Positions 34,282-43,197 of a stretch of 64,000 nt of DNA are shown piece by piece. The translations under genes and the position numbers were made by a program. This DNA comes from Amycolatopsis pithecellobii (GTDB lineage Bacteria > Actinomycetota > Actinomycetes > Mycobacteriales > Pseudonocardiaceae): the NCBI RefSeq assembly GCF_009707865.1, contig NZ_WMBA01000028.1, positions 1-64,000 of the forward strand, given 5' to 3'. The notes under the pieces are model-generated. The model saw only the letters and a list, made by a program, of their open reading frames with translations. It ran no database searches and was not told the DNA's origin. Within the stretch, counting starts at the first letter, position 1; every line of letters starts with the position of its first letter.

Positions 34282-35028
34282 TTATTTTGTTGCTAGGACT
34301 TCTACCCAGCATTGGTGGAAGGAGCCGTCGCCGCCGTTGGCCCAGGCCCAGGCCGAGCGGGCCGCGGAGGCCAGTTGGCTTTGGTCCATGGGCGAGGCCG
34401 ACAGTGCGGCGTCCAGGCGGGACTCCACGTACCGGGCCAGGTCCCGGTAGGCCATGTCGGGACGAAACCTCGCGTGACTTCGGACTTCCCGGAAGCCGGC
34501 CTGTTCGACCATGCCCGCGATGTGCTTGCCGGCGAACGGGTCACCGCCCGCGCGGCGGCGCAGCAGGTAGTGGCCACGCAGGGCCGCCACCACGTTCACC
34601 GTCTTCGGCTGCAGTTTCGCCCGACTCCAGTCCGAAGTGGACAGTGCGAGTGTGCCACCCGGTCTCAATACCCGCCGCAGCTCGCGCAGCGCGTCGGCAG
34701 GACGGCTCAGGTGCTCGAACAACGCGTGCGCGAACACCAGGTCCACACTTTCCGCCCGCACCGGCAACGCGTACACCGAGCCGGCGACGAGCTCCACAGT
34801 GGACTGTGCGGAGAACTGCCGCGGCTCCGCATCCACCCCGAGCACATGCCCCGCCCCGACGACGGCCACGAAACCCCGCGTGATGCTGCCCGGCCCGCAC
34901 CCGACGTCGAGCACCCGCATCCCCGGTTTCAACGTCCGCAGCACGAATTCCGCCCGATCGCTCGCGCTCCGTGCCGACATCATCGACAGCGCGTCATCGG
35001 CGAACCCGGGCGCGTATCCCTCCAGCAC
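34282..35028 (-). CDS. class I SAM-dependent methyltransferase
   Basis: 248 aa. Motif [16 protein letters not shown] lies near residues 39-53, the acidic post-I loop GVDAEP near 65, and the LRPGG motif near 124. The UbiE/type 11 pattern fits small-molecule methylation; substrate unknown. Divergent from the S9 peptidase gene by 38 bases. Confidence 0.87.
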   Translation of the reverse strand: MLEGYAPGFADDALSMMSARSASDRAEFVLRTLKPGMRVLDVGCGPGSITRGFVAVVGAGHVLGVDAEPRQFSAQSTVELVAGSVYALPVRAESVDLVFAHALFEHLSRPADALRELRRVLRPGGTLALSTSDWSRAKLQPKTVNVVAALRGHYLLRRRAGGDPFAGKHIAGMVEQAGFREVRSHARFRPDMAYRDLARYVESRLDAALSASPMDQSQLASAARSAWAWANGGDGSFHQCWVEVLATK

Positions 35029-35066
35029 ACGCCCACCGTACGGGCAGCACCTGGCAGGATCGAGGG

Positions 35067-36893
35067 GTGACCACTGAGCACCCGCCCGCCGTGATCCCCG
35101 ACCGCCTCTTCGACGACCCCGCGGCCGAAACCCGCTGGCGAGCCCGCTTCCACGCGCCTCGCCTCTCGGTGCCGCACTGGGCCATCGACGCGCCGGACAA
35201 GAACATCTACGTCTCCAACGCCAGCGGCGTCTGGGAGGTGTACGCGTGGGACCGGGCGACCGGCGAGCACCGGCAGGTCACCGACCGCCCCAACGGCACG
35301 CTGGCCGCCACGACCGCACCGGACGGTGAGTCGATCTGGTGGTTCAACGACACCGACGGCGACGAGTTCGGCTCGTGGGTACGGGAATCCTTCACCGGCG
35401 GCCACGCGGAACGGGCGGTTCCCGACGTGCACGACGGCTACCCAGCGGGCCTCGAGATCGGCAGGCTGCTGACCGCGATCGGTGTCTCGACCGACGACGG
35501 CAGCGAGCTGTTCGTGCACACCAACGGCAAGACCGAACGCTTCTACGCGAGCAAAGACGACGCGGGCATCGCGGCGCTGTCCCGCGACGAAAGCCTCATC
35601 GCGATCTCCCATTCCGAGCACGGCGACTCCCGCCATCCCGCGGTCCGGGTGCTCGCCGCCAATGGTTTCGCCACGGTGGCCGAAAAATGGGACGGCGAAG
35701 GCAAAGGCCTGACGCCGCTGGAGTTCTCACCCGTCGCGGGTGACTCGCGGCTGCTCGTGCTGCACGAACGCCGCGGCCGGGAAGAGTTGCTGGTCTGGGA
35801 CATCGAGCACGACACCGAGACGGAGCTGAGCCTCGACCTGCCCGGTGAGGTCACCGCCGGCTGGTACCCGCTGGCCGACGCCCTGCTGGTCGTGCACTTT
35901 CACGAGGGCCGCAGTTCCCTGTACCGCTACGACCTGAGCGCCCGAGAACTGTCCTCTTTGGACACACCGAAGGGCCGGATCGGCGGTGCCGGCGTCCGTC
36001 CGGACGGCACGGTCGAGTACTCGTGGTCCAGTGCCGCACGGCCGACCGTGATCCGCGCCCGTGCCGCGGACGGCACGGATTCGGTCCTGCTGACCCCTCC
36101 CGGTGAGCCGGCGCCCGGCTCGGCGCCGGTGGTCGATGCGTTCGTCGAAGGGCCCGGTGGCCGGGTGCACGCGCTCGTCGCGCGGCCGCTCGACGCGCCG
36201 GAAGGCCCGGTCCCCACCGTGTTCACCTTGCACGGTGGCCCGCATGCCGCCGACGAGGACCGGTTTTCGGCCTACCGCGCGGCGTGGCTCGACGCCGGGT
36301 TCGCGGTCGTCGAGGTCAACTATCGCGGTTCGACCGGCTACGGCACCGCGTGGCGCGACGCGATCGAGGGCCGGCCCGGCCTCACCGAGCTGGAAGACGT
36401 CGCCGCGGTCCATGACTGGCTGGTCCACAGTGGACTCGCCGATCCGGCGAAATGCGTGGTGTCCGGTGCTTCCTGGGGCGGGTACCTCACACTGCTGGCG
36501 ATCGGCACCCAGCCGGACCGGTGGGCGGCGGGGGTGGCGAGCGTGCCGGTCGCGGACTACGTCGCGGCCTACGAAGACGAGATGGAGCAGCTGCGTTCCT
36601 TTGACCGTGCGCTTTTCGGCGGGTCCCCGGAGTCCGTTCCCGACGTGTACAAGAAATGCTCGCCCATCACGTACGTCGATGCCGTGCGATCACCGGTGCT
36701 GGTTCTCGCCGGGGACAACGACCCGCGCTGCCCGATCCGCCAGATCGAGAACTACCTGGACCGGCTGGCCACCCGGGAAATCCCTTACGAGTTCTACCGT
36801 TACGACGCGGGGCACGGCTCACTCGTGATCGCGGAGACCATCAAACAGACCGCGGCCGAAATCCACTTTGCCTTGCGGGCACTGGGGAACTGA
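35067..36893 (+). CDS. S9-family prolyl oligopeptidase-like peptidase
   Basis: 608 aa from GTG 35067. A beta-propeller (about residues 40-350) precedes the alpha/beta-hydrolase domain, with the nucleophile in [10 protein letters not shown] (Ser near 471), Asp in GDNDPRCP near 552 and His in DAGHGS near 583. No signal peptide, so cytoplasmic: it would trim short peptides. Ends 4 bases from the gad stop. Confidence 0.9.
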   Translation: MTTEHPPAVIPDRLFDDPAAETRWRARFHAPRLSVPHWAIDAPDKNIYVSNASGVWEVYAWDRATGEHRQVTDRPNGTLAATTAPDGESIWWFNDTDGDEFGSWVRESFTGGHAERAVPDVHDGYPAGLEIGRLLTAIGVSTDDGSELFVHTNGKTERFYASKDDAGIAALSRDESLIAISHSEHGDSRHPAVRVLAANGFATVAEKWDGEGKGLTPLEFSPVAGDSRLLVLHERRGREELLVWDIEHDTETELSLDLPGEVTAGWYPLADALLVVHFHEGRSSLYRYDLSARELSSLDTPKGRIGGAGVRPDGTVEYSWSSAARPTVIRARAADGTDSVLLTPPGEPAPGSAPVVDAFVEGPGGRVHALVARPLDAPEGPVPTVFTLHGGPHAADEDRFSAYRAAWLDAGFAVVEVNYRGSTGYGTAWRDAIEGRPGLTELEDVAAVHDWLVHSGLADPAKCVVSGASWGGYLTLLAIGTQPDRWAAGVASVPVADYVAAYEDEMEQLRSFDRALFGGSPESVPDVYKKCSPITYVDAVRSPVLVLAGDNDPRCPIRQIENYLDRLATREIPYEFYRYDAGHGSLVIAETIKQTAAEIHFALRALGN

Positions 36894-36897
36894 CCGG

Positions 36898-38289
36898 TCA
36901 GTGGTGGAAGGCTGTGCTGGCCTTCGGATCGTGCGTGGGCCCCGACTGTGCCTGCAGCTCAGGCAGGTCCCGCGAAAGGTCATCGATCAGCAGGTCCGCC
37001 AGGTCGTTCGTGAAACCGTTGCGGCACACCACCCGCAGCACGGCAAGATCCGTCCGGTTCGCCGGGAACGTGTACGCGGGCACCAGCCAGCCACGTTCCC
37101 GCAGCCGGCGGGACACGTCGAAGACGTCGAATGACGTGACGTCCGGCGTGGTCGTGAAGGCGAACACGGGCAGCTCGTCGCCGCGGGTCAGCAGCCGGAA
37201 CGGGCCCAGCTCCGCGATCCGGGCCGACAGGCCCATCGCGACATCACGCGAAGCCTGTTGCACCGCACGGAAACCCTCGCGGCCGAGGCGCACGAACGTG
37301 TAGTACTGCGCGGCGACCTCGGCGCCGGGTCGCGAGAAGTTCAGCGCGAAAGTCGGCATTTCACCGCCGAGATAGTTCACGTTGAACACCAGCTCCTGCG
37401 GCAGCGCGTCATGATTGCGCCACAGCACCCAGCCGACGCCCGGGTACACCAGCCCGTACTTGTGTCCGGAGGTGTTGATCGACGCCACCCGCGGCAGCTG
37501 GAAATCCCAGACGAGATCGGGGTCGAGGAACGGCGCGATCATCGCACCGGACGCGCCGTCCACGTGTACCGGGATGTCCCAGCCGGTGCGTCCCGCGAGC
37601 TCGTCGAGCGCACCGGCGATCTGTGCGACCGGCTCGTAGCTACCGTCGAAAGTGGACCCAAGAATCGCCACGACACCTATGGTGTTCTCGTCGCAGTGCG
37701 CCACGGCTTCTTCCGCGGACAGGTGGAACCGGTCGCCGTCCATCGGCACCAGCCGCGGCTCGACTTCCCAGTACTCGCAGAACTTTTCCCAGCACACCTG
37801 GACGTTCGCGCCCATCACCAGGTTCGGCCTGCCGGTGCGCCCGAGCTTCGACCAGCGCCGCTTGAGCGCCATCCCGGCGAGCATGCACGCCTCCGACGAG
37901 CCGGTGGTCGAGCAGCCGATCACGTCGGCCTGGTCCGGCGCGTGCCACAGGTCGGCAAGGATCGACACGCAGCGCCGCTCGAGATCGGCGGTCTGCGGGT
38001 ATTCATCCTTGTCGATCATGTTCTTGTCCACGCACTCGGCCATCAGGTCGCGCGCCTGCGGCTCCATCCATGTCGTGACGAACGTGGCGAGGTTGAGCCG
38101 CGCGTTGCCGTCAAGGAGGAGCTCGTCGCGGACGAGCTGCAACGCGGTGTCCGCGGGCAACGGCTCCTCGGCGAGGCGGTGATGCGGCAACGTCAGCGTC
38201 GCGGCGAATGCCGGATTCCTTCCGCCCACCAACGGGTTGCTGCCGCCGCGCCGGTTCGCCTGGTTCGTGTTTCCCGAGTGCAGGACCAT
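36898..38289 (-). CDS. gadB: glutamate decarboxylase (PLP)
   Basis: 463 aa from ATG 38289; the upstream extension has no homology. Converts glutamate to GABA and consumes a proton. PLP Lys in SINTSGHKYGLVYPG near residue 263, Asp in HVDGASGAM near 230 binding the pyridine, and TGSSEACMLAG near 110. In Gram-negative cells it gives acid resistance; no GadC antiporter is near, so a catabolic GABA role is equally possible. Confidence 0.92.
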   Translation of the reverse strand: MVLHSGNTNQANRRGGSNPLVGGRNPAFAATLTLPHHRLAEEPLPADTALQLVRDELLLDGNARLNLATFVTTWMEPQARDLMAECVDKNMIDKDEYPQTADLERRCVSILADLWHAPDQADVIGCSTTGSSEACMLAGMALKRRWSKLGRTGRPNLVMGANVQVCWEKFCEYWEVEPRLVPMDGDRFHLSAEEAVAHCDENTIGVVAILGSTFDGSYEPVAQIAGALDELAGRTGWDIPVHVDGASGAMIAPFLDPDLVWDFQLPRVASINTSGHKYGLVYPGVGWVLWRNHDALPQELVFNVNYLGGEMPTFALNFSRPGAEVAAQYYTFVRLGREGFRAVQQASRDVAMGLSARIAELGPFRLLTRGDELPVFAFTTTPDVTSFDVFDVSRRLRERGWLVPAYTFPANRTDLAVLRVVCRNGFTNDLADLLIDDLSRDLPELQAQSGPTHDPKASTAFHH

Positions 38290-38335
38290 GTACGGAACAT
38301 AGCTCCCCGGCAACAAGATCGCTGAGCGCACAAAA

Positions 38336-38366
38336 ATGCCGTGAGGGGAAATTCCCCTCACGGCAT
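38336..38366 (-). terminator. intrinsic terminator of ohr-dps
   Basis: ATGCCGTGAGGGG (38336-38348) and CCCCTCACGGCAT (38354-38366) pair perfectly around a 5-base loop. On the minus strand the stem is followed by TTTTTG, so it ends the dps transcript. Confidence 0.88.
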
Positions 38367-38372
38367 CCGGGT

Positions 38373-38849
38373 TCATGCCTGCTGGGCCTGCCACATCCAG
38401 TGGGCTTCTTCCAGCTCCCGGGTGATCTCGATCAACAGGTCCTGGGTGACCAGATCACTCTTGTCGGTCTCGTCGATGCGCTTGCGCAGCCGGGCGATCT
38501 CCTCGGCAAGGATCTGCACGATCGCGGCGACGGTCGACTCGACGCTCTGCCAGTTGTCCGGATACTCCGGGAGCCCGGAACTTTCCACCACCGTCTTCGC
38601 CTTGCCGTTGGGCGAAACACCGATGGCATTGGCACGCTCGGCGACCTCGTCGACATACTTGCGCGCCGTGGCCACCAGCTCGTCGAGCTGCAGGTGCACG
38701 CTGCGGAAGTTCGCACCCACCACGTTCCAGTGGGCCTGCTTGCCGATCAGCGACAGGTCGACGAGGTCGACCAGCGTGGCCTGCAGGGCGTTTCCGGTGA
38801 GCTCCTTGTCGCTCGCGGGCAGCGGGCTCTTGATGGGAGAGTTCGCCAT
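38373..38849 (-). CDS. dps: Dps-family ferritin-like protein
   Basis: 158 aa from ATG 38849 (AGGAAT upstream). Dps dodecamers oxidise and store iron and shield DNA. The ferroxidase signature is present: KQAHWNVVGANFRSVHLQLDELV near 36-58, with His, Asp and Glu ligands contributed at subunit contacts. 17 bases downstream of ohr, in one oxidative-stress operon. Confidence 0.93.
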   Translation of the reverse strand: MANSPIKSPLPASDKELTGNALQATLVDLVDLSLIGKQAHWNVVGANFRSVHLQLDELVATARKYVDEVAERANAIGVSPNGKAKTVVESSGLPEYPDNWQSVESTVAAIVQILAEEIARLRKRIDETDKSDLVTQDLLIEITRELEEAHWMWQAQQA

Positions 38850-38866
38850 TACGGAATTCCTCTCGC

Positions 38867-39289
38867 TCAAGAGGTCTTGGCGGTCACCTCGACCTCGATG
38901 TTGCCTCGGGTAGCACGGGAGTACGGGCACACCTGATGCGCCTGCGCGACCAGCGAACTGGCCTGCCCCTGCTCCAGCCCGGGCAGCACGGCCTCCAGTT
39001 TCACGGCCAGCTCGAAGGCGTCACCGTCTTTGCCGATGGTCACCTCGGCGGTGACAGTGGTGCCGTTGAGCTTGACGTTCGTCTGACGTGCGACCGCCTG
39101 CAACGCGCTGTGAAAGCAGGCCGAGTAGCCGGCCGCAAACAGCTGTTCGGGGTTGGTGCGCTCCCCACCCGGCCCACCCATCTCCTTGGGGATCGCCAGC
39201 TGCTCGTCGATCACTCCGTCCGACGAGGTGACCTCGCCGTTGCGACCATCACCGCGCGACGTCGCGACCGCTGTGTACAGGGCTTCCAC
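38867..39289 (-). CDS. ohr: organic hydroperoxide resistance protein Ohr
   Basis: 140 aa from GTG 39289, with AGGAGGT (39301-39307 on the complement). Reduces organic peroxides through two Cys: C58 in AAGYSACFHSAL and C121 in QVCPYSRATRGN. Homologous to OsmC but of Ohr subtype. No OhrR gene is adjacent, so its sensor is elsewhere or a different regulator acts. Confidence 0.93.
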   Translation of the reverse strand: MEALYTAVATSRGDGRNGEVTSSDGVIDEQLAIPKEMGGPGGERTNPEQLFAAGYSACFHSALQAVARQTNVKLNGTTVTAEVTIGKDGDAFELAVKLEAVLPGLEQGQASSLVAQAHQVCPYSRATRGNIEVEVTAKTS

Positions 39290-39418
39290 TGTGTCCGTAC
39301 CTCCTGATTCGTGGGGAGCAAAGCCTCCCACTGGTGACAACCGTCCGCAGGGCGCGCACGTTCCCCGGCGCACACGTCACCGTCACGTGAGTACCCAGCA
39401 GGAGGCCGTGCTAATCGA

Positions 39419-39991
39419 TCAAGCCTGGCGGGCGCGGGCGAACTCCGTCACGTGCTGCCCGATGAGGCGCAGCGTGCCGACCACCTTCTCGTCCGATGCG
39501 CCGCCCGCTTCGTCGAACTTGACCTCGGCGGAGTTGACCGAACCGCCCAGCGGGGTCGGCCAGCCACGCAGGGCATGCGCGATCGTGCGCAACTGGTCGA
39601 GCGTGGTCACGGCCGCCTGCCAGCCGTACGCGACCGCGACCAGGCCGACCCCGCGGCCCTCGAGGTACGGGCGGGTGTCGGGGCGCAGGTCCTCGATGTA
39701 GTCGAGCGCGTTCTTGATCAGGCCGGACAGAGCACCGTGATAACCCGGCGAAACGATGATCAGCCCGTCGGCGGCACGAACGGCTTCGATGAACCGCTCG
39801 GCCTCGGGCGTGCGCTCGACGAGCGCGGAATCGTAGAAGGGGAAGGCAAGATCGTTGCCCGTGATCGCTTGCGTTCGCGCGCCGGCTTCTTCCGCGCCGG
39901 CAAGCGCGATGCGCAGCGCGCGCTCCGACTGCGAGCCGGCACGTAGGGAACCACCGATACCGAGGATGTGGGGCGCCGAGGAGGAAGTCAC
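39419..39991 (-). CDS. NADPH-dependent FMN reductase
   Basis: 190 aa flavodoxin-fold protein. GSLRAGSQSERAL near residues 14-26 is the FMN phosphate loop; SPGYHGALSGLIKNALDYIE near 81-100 is the family signature. Reduces FMN or quinones; may support the neighbouring peroxide defence, though it lacks an operon link to ohr. Confidence 0.88.
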   Translation of the reverse strand: MTSSSAPHILGIGGSLRAGSQSERALRIALAGAEEAGARTQAITGNDLAFPFYDSALVERTPEAERFIEAVRAADGLIIVSPGYHGALSGLIKNALDYIEDLRPDTRPYLEGRGVGLVAVAYGWQAAVTTLDQLRTIAHALRGWPTPLGGSVNSAEVKFDEAGGASDEKVVGTLRLIGQHVTEFARARQA

Positions 39992-40095
39992 TTTCTGAGG
40001 CTAGCTGCTCGACTTAACTGGAGGTCCAGGTTTTGGGACGGAGACCGTGGTCACAGGGTGGCCATCCGGGCTACTCGTCGGTAACGTGGGGGCTC

Positions 40096-41148
40096 GTGGT
40101 CAACACTCTCCGGTCCCGCGTCGAAGCAGCCGGGGCCCAGCTGGCCTTCGGGCTGCCGCGTCCGGTGCGCCGGCTCATCGCCGGCCGGCCCATCCAGGTC
40201 GACGGCCAGGTGCTTTCGCTCGATGCCCAGCTCCTGTTGCGGCTCCAGCAGTTCTCGGGCGTGGCGATGTCGAAGCGGACTCCCGAGCTGGCACGGCAGG
40301 TACTCGCCCGTTCCCACCATCTGGTCAGCGGCGCCCCGATCGAGCCGGTCGGCAAGCGGGAGCTGACGATCCCCGACGACAACGGCGGCATCCCGGCGAC
40401 CCTGTACACACCGCAAGGTCTGCCGGGGAACTCCGGGCTGCTGGTCTTCTACCACGGCGGCGGCTGGGTGATCGGTACTCGCGAAAGTCACGACAACGCG
40501 GCGCGCTTCTTCGCCAAGTACGCGGGGGTGCGGGTGCTGTCGATCGAGTACCGGCTCGCGCCCGAACACCCGTTCCCGGCGGCTGCGGACGACGCAGTGA
40601 CCGCGTTCGAATTCGCCTACGCCAAGGCGCAGGACCTCGGCGCCGCCCCCGATCGCATCGCCGTGGGCGGGGACAGCGCGGGCGGGAACCTCGCTGCCGT
40701 CGCCGCGCAGGTCATGACCGGCAGAGGTGGTCCGGCACCGGCCTTCCAGTTGCTTCTCTACCCGGGCGTCGACGCCTCGACGCGCCGCCGGTCGAGGGAG
40801 TTGTTCGGCAGCGGGTTCTTCCTGACCGACGCGGATATGACGTGGTTCATCGACCACTACGCCCCGACCGGGACCGACCGCACCGATCCGCGTCTTTCCC
40901 CGTTGCTGACCGAGGATTTCTCCGGTCTGCCACCGGCCTACATCGCGACCGCCGGTTTCGATCCGCTGCGCGACGAAGGCGAGGCCTACGGCGAAAAGCT
41001 GCGGGCGGCGGGGGTGCCGGTCGCGGTGAGCCGCCAGGCGGATCTCATCCACGGGTACGTCAATTTCCTTGGGATCGGCCGCCGGTTCCGCGAAGCGACC
41101 GCCGAGGCGGCGGGTGCCTTGCGGCTGGGATTGTCCGGCCTCAAATGA
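40096..41148 (+). CDS. HSL-family alpha/beta-hydrolase (carboxylesterase)
   Basis: 350 aa from GTG 40096. HGGGWVIG is the oxyanion motif, GDSAGGNL (Ser near 199) the nucleophile, the DPLRDEG Asp and the HGYVNF His complete the triad. Likely cleaves short acyl esters; no signal peptide. Confidence 0.9.
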   Translation: MVNTLRSRVEAAGAQLAFGLPRPVRRLIAGRPIQVDGQVLSLDAQLLLRLQQFSGVAMSKRTPELARQVLARSHHLVSGAPIEPVGKRELTIPDDNGGIPATLYTPQGLPGNSGLLVFYHGGGWVIGTRESHDNAARFFAKYAGVRVLSIEYRLAPEHPFPAAADDAVTAFEFAYAKAQDLGAAPDRIAVGGDSAGGNLAAVAAQVMTGRGGPAPAFQLLLYPGVDASTRRRSRELFGSGFFLTDADMTWFIDHYAPTGTDRTDPRLSPLLTEDFSGLPPAYIATAGFDPLRDEGEAYGEKLRAAGVPVAVSRQADLIHGYVNFLGIGRRFREATAEAAGALRLGLSGLK

Positions 41149-41152
41149 CGAC

Positions 41153-41184
41153 CGGGGCCTGGCGTCGTGACACGCCAGGCCCCG
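41153..41184. terminator. bidirectional terminator
   Basis: CGGGGCCTGGCGT (41153-41165) pairs with ACGCCAGGCCCCG (41172-41184) around a 6-base loop, between convergent genes. Confidence 0.8.
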
Positions 41185-41205
41185 GGCCCCCTCACCAGTG
41201 CTGAC

Positions 41206-41778
41206 TTACACGCCCGGCAGCCCCGGCACCGGCAGCGACGGCGCGCCCGGCGTGGGCAGGCTCGGCGCGCCCCCCACCGGCAGTCCCGGCACCGGCAGCG
41301 ACGGCACCCCACCGCCGAGCAGGCCCCCGAGCAAGGTGGTGACCAGCGTCAGCAGGCTCTTGAGCAGGTTGGTGACGATGTTCAGCGGCGGCGGCAGGTC
41401 CGGCAGATCGGGTACCGGCACCGGCAACTGGCGCGCGGTGGGCGCCTGCGACGGGTCAGCCAGGACGCGGCTGCTGTCGCTCGCGAGGCTCCGCGCGTCC
41501 GCCGCCTGCTGTTGCCGATCCGCCTGGATCGAGTACTTCTGTCCCGCGGCGAGGTCCCCAAGGACCGGGTCGAGCCGGTCGAGCGAGCGCTGGGTGCCTG
41601 CCACGTCGGCGCCGTAGGCGGCCCTGGTCAACTGGTCGCGAAGCTGCAGGACCTGCTGGCCGACCGCCTCCGTGCTCGAGGTGCCCTTGCCCTCCGCTGA
41701 CGCGATCCCGGCTCCGGCCATCGCGAGCACGCTTCCCGCCACCGCAATGGCGGTGATCCGGGCGAACTTGCCTTTCAT
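41206..41778 (-). CDS. secreted protein of unknown function with Pro-Gly-Leu repeats
   Basis: 190 aa. Signal peptide (1-28). The middle is a helical segment rich in Gln, Asp and Arg; the last 45 residues have a run of SLPVPGLP-type repeats (VPSLPVPGLPVGGAP, SLPTPGAPSLPVPGLPGV). Not recognised. Repeats of this kind occur at the end of actinobacterial secreted proteins. Confidence 0.65.
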   Translation of the reverse strand: MKGKFARITAIAVAGSVLAMAGAGIASAEGKGTSSTEAVGQQVLQLRDQLTRAAYGADVAGTQRSLDRLDPVLGDLAAGQKYSIQADRQQQAADARSLASDSSRVLADPSQAPTARQLPVPVPDLPDLPPPLNIVTNLLKSLLTLVTTLLGGLLGGGVPSLPVPGLPVGGAPSLPTPGAPSLPVPGLPGV

Positions 41779-42245
41779 TCCCTAACCTCCTGGCCTCTGT
41801 GGACCTAACGGGGTTATGGGTACCGGCGCGGTCAGATGGTCACCACTCGATCACCCGACCGGGACAATGAGTCACCCTTACGTGCCGGAATCGAATCGCC
41901 GAAATTTTGCACCAATTGATGAACAGGTTCGCAGCACGATTAGCCCGATGATCAAAAACGCGAGGAAGGGGCGTCGCGCTGCGTGGCCGACCAACCCCGC
42001 GGACACGTGGCGACCACCCGATGCAGTGCATTCGGTGAGGCCTCGCCCTGATCACACCGCAGTGATCATGAAAAAATTTCCCACTTGTGGAGTCGCGGGC
42101 GCCCCATTTGTCGCAGCGGCCATACGGCTCCGTGGTGGGAGTCCTGTTATCAATCCGACCAAAAGTAGGCAGGCCCCGAGCGACACGTAACCGTTGCCGC
42201 GCAAGCCGGATAGCCGTGACTGTGGTCGGATTGGTAACGAACGGC
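41779..42245. other. 467-base intergenic region
   Basis: No supported gene. It is less GC-rich than its surroundings and holds the inverted repeat at 42049-42068. The open frame 41816-42190 has no ribosome site or family signal. Confidence 0.55.
42049..42068. promoter_or_regulatory. inverted repeat, likely operator
   Basis: TGATCAC (42049-42055) and GTGATCA (42062-42068) flank ACCGCA. It could serve the downstream end of fur or an unlisted transcript; no regulator can be named. Confidence 0.4.
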
Positions 42246-42704
42246 TCAGTACTCGGTCGCGCCGGCCGGTTCCTTACGGCCGAGTGCGACGCAGTCCGCG
42301 CACAAACCCCAGAAGACGACTTCTGCCCTGTCCACCACGAAGCCCGCCGCCTGACCGGGTTCGAGACAGTCCGCCACGCCATGCACGGAATCGACGTCAT
42401 CGGTGCGGCCGCAGCTGCGGCACACCACGTGGTGATGATTGTCGGCGGCCCGGGTCTCGAAGCGTGCCGGGTGCCCGGCAGGCTCGATGCGCCGCACCAG
42501 TGCGGCCCTCGCGCACGCGTGCAGCACGTCGTAGACGGCTTGAGTGGACACCGAGCCGAGCACCTGCCGCACACCGTCGGCGACCTGGTCGGCCGTGGTG
42601 TGCGGATGCTCGGCAAGCCACTCGAGGACGGCGACTCGTGGCGCGGTGATCCGCAGGCCGGCGGCCTTGAGCCGGGCCCGTGCGGAGATTCCCTGGTCTG
42701 ACAT
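42246..42704 (-). CDS. Fur-family metalloregulator (FurA/CatR type)
   Basis: 152 aa. Winged helix about 15-85 (ITAPRVAVLEWLAEHPHTTADQVAD, then VSTQAVYDVLHAC), then the HHHVVCRSCGRTDD metal site and a CADC pair at the C-terminus that binds zinc. FurA/CatR-type proteins sense peroxide and often sit beside katG, which is absent here. TTGACC lies 38-43 bases upstream of the ATG, and there is no strong Shine-Dalgarno, so the mRNA may have a very short leader. Confidence 0.88.
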   Translation of the reverse strand: MSDQGISARARLKAAGLRITAPRVAVLEWLAEHPHTTADQVADGVRQVLGSVSTQAVYDVLHACARAALVRRIEPAGHPARFETRAADNHHHVVCRSCGRTDDVDSVHGVADCLEPGQAAGFVVDRAEVVFWGLCADCVALGRKEPAGATEY

Positions 42705-42845
42705 GACTCAGCCAGCTTGCGCCACTTTCTGGAACCGGTCAAGAATGGCGCGCGGAGATCACCGTCTGCGACCGTCTGGCTGTTGCGCCTCGGGTGGTTT
42801 TCCGGGCGGCCTGATCGTTCACGGCCGCACCGGTAGCTTGAGCGC

Positions 42846-43193
42846 ATGAAACTCGTGTACGGCATGGCCGCCGCGGCGCTCTTGCTCACCGGCTGCGCTC
42901 AGGTCGATTCGGCGACGGACAAAGCCAGCCTGTGCTCCGAAGCGCTCGGACTGTCCAACCTGAACCCGAACCTGAGCCCCGACGAACTCGCGCGACAGGC
43001 GCAGGACAAGGCGAACCGGTTGCGGGAGCTGGCAAATCGGGCCGCTGATCAGGATCTCAAGCAGAATCTGAGCAGTATCGCGGATTCCTATGTGGCGTTG
43101 GAAAAGCAGCAGGCCTCACGGCTCGCCGACGTCAACGAGTGGGTGCAGCGGAACGCGCAGAACATCGACGCACTCCGGAAGGCGTGCTTCTAG
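42846..43193 (+). CDS. small lipoprotein
   Basis: 115 aa. Lipobox LLLTGCA places lipidated Cys at residue 17. The mature part is helical, with a coiled coil (DELARQAQDKANRLRELANRAADQDLKQNL) and two further Cys (near 29 and 114) that may form a disulfide. Unknown function. Converges on the SdrD-B protein gene. Confidence 0.72.
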   Translation: MKLVYGMAAAALLLTGCAQVDSATDKASLCSEALGLSNLNPNLSPDELARQAQDKANRLRELANRAADQDLKQNLSSIADSYVALEKQQASRLADVNEWVQRNAQNIDALRKACF

Positions 43194-43197
43194 CGGC

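Noticed and set aside
41816-42190. 124-aa open frame in the gap before the Fur-family gene
   Set aside because: No ribosome site, no hydrophobic or conserved segment, and composition unlike coding DNA of the neighbours.
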